Assembly (NCBI RefSeq): GCF_016464625.1
Contig: NZ_JAEAGO010000003.1
Location: 186,001 to 250,000, forward strand
DNA: 64,000 bases
DNA from: Penaeicola halotolerans
Lineage (GTDB): Bacteria > Bacteroidota > Bacteroidia > Cytophagales > Cyclobacteriaceae
Direction: 5' to 3'
Below, in pieces: positions 61,407-64,000 of the stretch. A model generated the notes under the pieces. The model was not told the origin of the DNA. It did no database searches and saw only the letters and a list, made by a program, of their open reading frames with translations. The translations under genes and the position numbers were made by a program. The number at the start of each line of letters is the position of its first letter. The first letter of the stretch is position 1.

Positions 61407-62672
61407 ATGGTATTAGATAGAACTCAAGCGCCACCTTTTCAACTTCCTGATAAGGTGGCTCTTCAACATATATCCCCTAGATATCTAAAAAATGGCACCC
61501 CAGCCTATGTATTGAATCAGGGAGATCAATCCATCATCAAAGTAGAAATCAGCTTCAAATCTGGTGCTTGGTATGAATCAAAGCAAGGAATCGCATTCTT
61601 TGTCACCAAAATGCTCACAGAAGGCACTAATAAAAGAACTTCTACGGAGATCAATGATATCTTAGATCATTATGGCGCATATCTAGAGACCATACCAGGC
61701 CTAGACAATACTACCGTATCACTCTATGTACTAAATAAGCACCTAGATAAACTCCTTCCGCTATTTGTAGAAATGATCAATGAATCTAACTTCCCTGAAG
61801 CTGAGCTCGAGACACTGAAAAGCATCAAAAAGCAAGAAATCAGAATCAATCGGGAGAAAAATAGCATGGAAGCAGGTAAGGTTTTCAGAGAAAAATTCTT
61901 TGGAACAGACCATCCTTATGGCCGATTTATCTCAGAAGAGATTGTAGACAGCTATCATCGAGAAGACTTATTAGCATACTTCACTGAAGGCTATAGAGTC
62001 TCTCCAGAAGTGTTTTTATGTGGCAAGGTAAGCGAGGAAGACTTTCAATTAATCGATCAATATCTCAGTCAAATAGCAATCAGTGAGCTGAAGACTAGTG
62101 TGAATTATGAAAACACCTTCACACCTAGTGCTTACTATCAAGAAAAAGCACAAGCTGTGCAGACTAGTATTCGGGTAGGCCTACCCATTATCAATCGATC
62201 GCACTCTGATTACATGGCGCTGTCAGTACTCAATGAGCTATTTGGAGGATACTTTGGTTCACGTCTGATGAAAAATATCCGGGAAGAAAAGGGCTACACC
62301 TATGGCATACATAGTTCACTGCTGCATCTTCAGAATGCGAGCTATCTAATCATCGGCACTGATGTGAAGAAAGAGCATGCTCAGGCTACTATCAATGAGA
62401 TACATGCTGAAATAAAAAAGCTCCAAACAGAATTGGTTCCTTCCCTAGAGTTAGAAACTGCCAAAAATTATATGATTGGCCATTTTCTATCAGAAATCAA
62501 CACTTCTTTTCACTTGATGGACAAGTTCAAAACTATCCATCACGCTGGATTAGGCTATGATTTTTATGAAGGAATGATCGCTCGTATCAAAGCTGTAAAT
62601 GCTGATATTTTGCAGGAAACGGCTAAGAAGTATTTGAAAACTGAAGAGCTACTTCAAGTCATGATTGGTTAG
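61407..62672 (+). CDS. M16 (insulinase-like) family protein without zinc-binding motif
   Basis: This is a 421-residue protein with the two-lobed M16 fold visible in sequence: SFKSGAWYESKQGIAFFVTKMLTEGTNKR in the first lobe and LNELFGGYFGSRLMKNIREEKGYTYGIHS in the second. The HxxEH motif that binds zinc in active M16 peptidases reads FFVTK here (64-68), with His, Glu and His all changed. It should therefore be inactive. Active and inactive M16 partners often form pairs, but the active partner is not in the window. No signal peptide is seen. It sits 1 bp after porV. Its stop overlaps that of the glycosyltransferase gene by 3 bp tail to tail. Confidence 0.85.
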   Translation: MVLDRTQAPPFQLPDKVALQHISPRYLKNGTPAYVLNQGDQSIIKVEISFKSGAWYESKQGIAFFVTKMLTEGTNKRTSTEINDILDHYGAYLETIPGLDNTTVSLYVLNKHLDKLLPLFVEMINESNFPEAELETLKSIKKQEIRINREKNSMEAGKVFREKFFGTDHPYGRFISEEIVDSYHREDLLAYFTEGYRVSPEVFLCGKVSEEDFQLIDQYLSQIAISELKTSVNYENTFTPSAYYQEKAQAVQTSIRVGLPIINRSHSDYMALSVLNELFGGYFGSRLMKNIREEKGYTYGIHSSLLHLQNASYLIIGTDVKKEHAQATINEIHAEIKKLQTELVPSLELETAKNYMIGHFLSEINTSFHLMDKFKTIHHAGLGYDFYEGMIARIKAVNADILQETAKKYLKTEELLQVMIG

Positions 62673-63613
62673 TAAAACCATCGATAAATAAATTGCCAAG
62701 AAATAGGAAGCCTATTGAGTACTGACCAAAAGTATCGATAGGCTTTTTTTACTCTCATTTTGCTCAGTAATTCTATAAATCCATCCCCTACCTCTTTATT
62801 GCCACTGAGAATTGCATGTCTTAACTCATAAGCCACCCTTTCAGCTAGTGCCTGGTGCTCTTCTTTGGATCTATTCAATTGCCAAGCTTTCTCACATACG
62901 ATCAGTGTTGATTGCAATTGCTCACTATCAGGCTGATACTGTGAAGTAACCATACTGTCAGTATGCAGACGTTTTTGAACTAAAACTTCATCCTGATATT
63001 TAAACTGATAATTACGTGCTGCTCTCACCCAGAGGTCAAAGTCCTCATAGTACAGCGTCTCATCGTAGCCCTCCAAATCAATTAGCATAGATTTTCTAAA
63101 CATCATAGTCGGAGAACAGATAAAGTATCGCTTCAAAACCTCCTGATAGACATTACCATCTGGTACTGGTCGTACAAGTTGACCTTTGTGATCTCTTTTA
63201 TAAAAATAGCGAACATGGCGTCCTTTTTCATCGATCAATTCCGCATCTGAAAAGAGTAGCCCCACTTGCTCAGAACTATTCAAAAAAACCTCTATGCCTT
63301 GCTCCACTCTAGAGGGTAAAAGTACATCATCTCCTGACAAGTCTATAATAAAGCTTCCACTAGCCATCTGAAGGCACTGATTAAAAAGCTTAGTATATCC
63401 TAATTTGTGTTCAGGTAAAAGTGTCTTAAAAGTATATGCTTTAGCCAGTTCGTTAATAACTGATCTGCTCTGATCGGTACTCATATCATCTGCTACGATC
63501 AATTCTATCTTGGGGTAAGTTTGATCCCAAACAGATCCAATCGCCTCTTTAATATAGGCGGCCTGATTGTAACAAATGCATATGATCGTTACCAGTGGAT
63601 TGTTATGCGTCAT
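62669..63613 (-). CDS. Family 2 glycosyltransferase
   Basis: This is a 314-residue enzyme with a GT-A fold: VTIICICYNQAAYIKEAIGSVWDQTYP near the start, LIVADDMSTDQS, and the metal-binding DLSGDD. The C-terminal helices (about 240-314) are basic and aromatic. It probably adds a sugar to a surface polysaccharide or O-antigen. Its start overlaps the preceding flippase gene by 11 bp, so they are one unit. Donor and acceptor sugars are unknown. Confidence 0.9.
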   Translation of the reverse strand: MTHNNPLVTIICICYNQAAYIKEAIGSVWDQTYPKIELIVADDMSTDQSRSVINELAKAYTFKTLLPEHKLGYTKLFNQCLQMASGSFIIDLSGDDVLLPSRVEQGIEVFLNSSEQVGLLFSDAELIDEKGRHVRYFYKRDHKGQLVRPVPDGNVYQEVLKRYFICSPTMMFRKSMLIDLEGYDETLYYEDFDLWVRAARNYQFKYQDEVLVQKRLHTDSMVTSQYQPDSEQLQSTLIVCEKAWQLNRSKEEHQALAERVAYELRHAILSGNKEVGDGFIELLSKMRVKKAYRYFWSVLNRLPISWQFIYRWFY

Positions 63614-64000
63614 CTTTCAGCCATTTATACCAAAAGATAGTTAAAAACAGCAAAAAAGAAGTAAATCTAAAAGCATGCGCCCAAGCAAAAATCTCTAATC
63701 CAAGGAATGAAAGTCCAAAATAGACAATCAAAATATATATAAAAGCAGAAACCACTTGAGCTCCTATATAAATACTCGTTTGAGTACTGGCTAAAAATAC
63801 ATAGGCTAATAAATAACTAGGCACCATCAATATATCTCCGATCAATTGAATTCTCAAAAGCAACGCTTGATCTACATAATCTCTGCTGTAAAAAAGTAAC
63901 ATAGTTTCTTCAGCAAAGACAGCCATTCCAATAGCAATGACCAAAACAGGTATTAGAAGTGTCTTCGATACCCTCTCTAAGTAATTTTTTACAGCTTTTT
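63603..64000 (-). CDS. Polysaccharide flippase, C-terminal part (runs off right edge)
   Basis: The minus strand is open from the window edge to a stop at 63603-63605, giving the last 131 codons of a membrane protein. It reads KAVKNYLERVSKTLLIPV, then VIAIGMAVFAEETMLLFYSRDY and three more hydrophobic segments. This is the usual C-terminal half of a Wzx/MOP-type flippase. The start lies outside the window. It overlaps the glycosyltransferase gene by 11 bp, so this edge probably belongs to a surface-glycan gene cluster. Confidence 0.8.
   Translation of the reverse strand, partial: KAVKNYLERVSKTLLIPVLVIAIGMAVFAEETMLLFYSRDYVDQALLLRIQLIGDILMVPSYLLAYVFLASTQTSIYIGAQVVSAFIYILIVYFGLSFLGLEIFAWAHAFRFTSFLLFLTIFWYKWLKDDA

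Overview
The window is a chromosomal segment of a Bacteroidota bacterium, most likely a marine-type member of the Cytophagia/Cytophagales. The evidence is a set of type IX secretion (T9SS) genes (sprA, porU, porV), Bacteroidota-only lipoprotein families (DUF4292, DUF4837), a TonB-dependent receptor with paired surface lipoproteins, a propeller-type sensor, near absence of Shine-Dalgarno sequences, and promoter-like TTTG / TAnnTTTG boxes. Genus and species cannot be fixed from the sequence. No rRNA, tRNA or CRISPR array was seen.

Left region (1-14.4 kb): a carbohydrate-use locus. A truncated propeller sensor at the left edge is divergent from a secreted GH2 beta-galactosidase-like enzyme. Facing it is a minus-strand run, read from 12.9 kb down to 3.5 kb: TonB-dependent receptor, two paralogous beta-helix lipoproteins (no SusD), a purple-acid-phosphatase-like metallophosphoesterase and a GH36 alpha-galactosidase-like enzyme. 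Mannonate dehydratase (uxuA) lies just upstream, so the substrate may contain galactose and uronic acid; this is inference.

14.5-16.6 kb: small accessory genes (an Arg/His/Tyr-rich secreted protein, a PLDc_N membrane protein, a YdeI-like protein), then a 670-bp non-coding stretch with two short tandem repeats (9 bp x 9 and 11 bp x 4).

16.6-24.7 kb: a defence island, the most unusual part of the window. It is a complete type I restriction-modification operon (hsdM, hsdS, hsdR) with three extra genes between hsdS and hsdR: a GxxExxY protein, a NucS-like PD-(D/E)XK endonuclease and a KAP-type P-loop NTPase. A 102-bp inverted-repeat element sits in the 5' end of hsdS, flanked by a 12-bp direct repeat and kept in frame. 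Related terminal repeats flank the GxxExxY gene at the 3' end of hsdS. As a result HsdS carries near-identical element-derived peptides at both ends. The KAP gene lies between two copies of the first 28 bp of hsdR, which looks like a preserved insertion scar.

24.9-50 kb: mostly core genes. These are isocitrate dehydrogenase, then a long plus-strand series: enoyl-CoA hydratase, flippase, dUTPase, TPR protein, DUF4292 lipoprotein, EnvC-like protein with a degenerate LytM domain, TatA, GatA, LysM transglycosylase, DUF4837 lipoprotein, hybrid malic enzyme, RuvA, the giant T9SS translocon SprA, GcvH, a VanZ-like protein and two tandem TonB proteins.

50-64 kb: on the minus strand, a YicC-type endoribonuclease, a large dead-gluzincin/beta-propeller/Omp85-like outer-membrane protein and an FAD oxidoreductase. 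On the plus strand, an MBL hydrolase, phosphatidylserine synthase, PorU sortase, PorV and an M16 homologue without its zinc motif. A glycosyltransferase and a truncated flippase run off the right edge on the minus strand.
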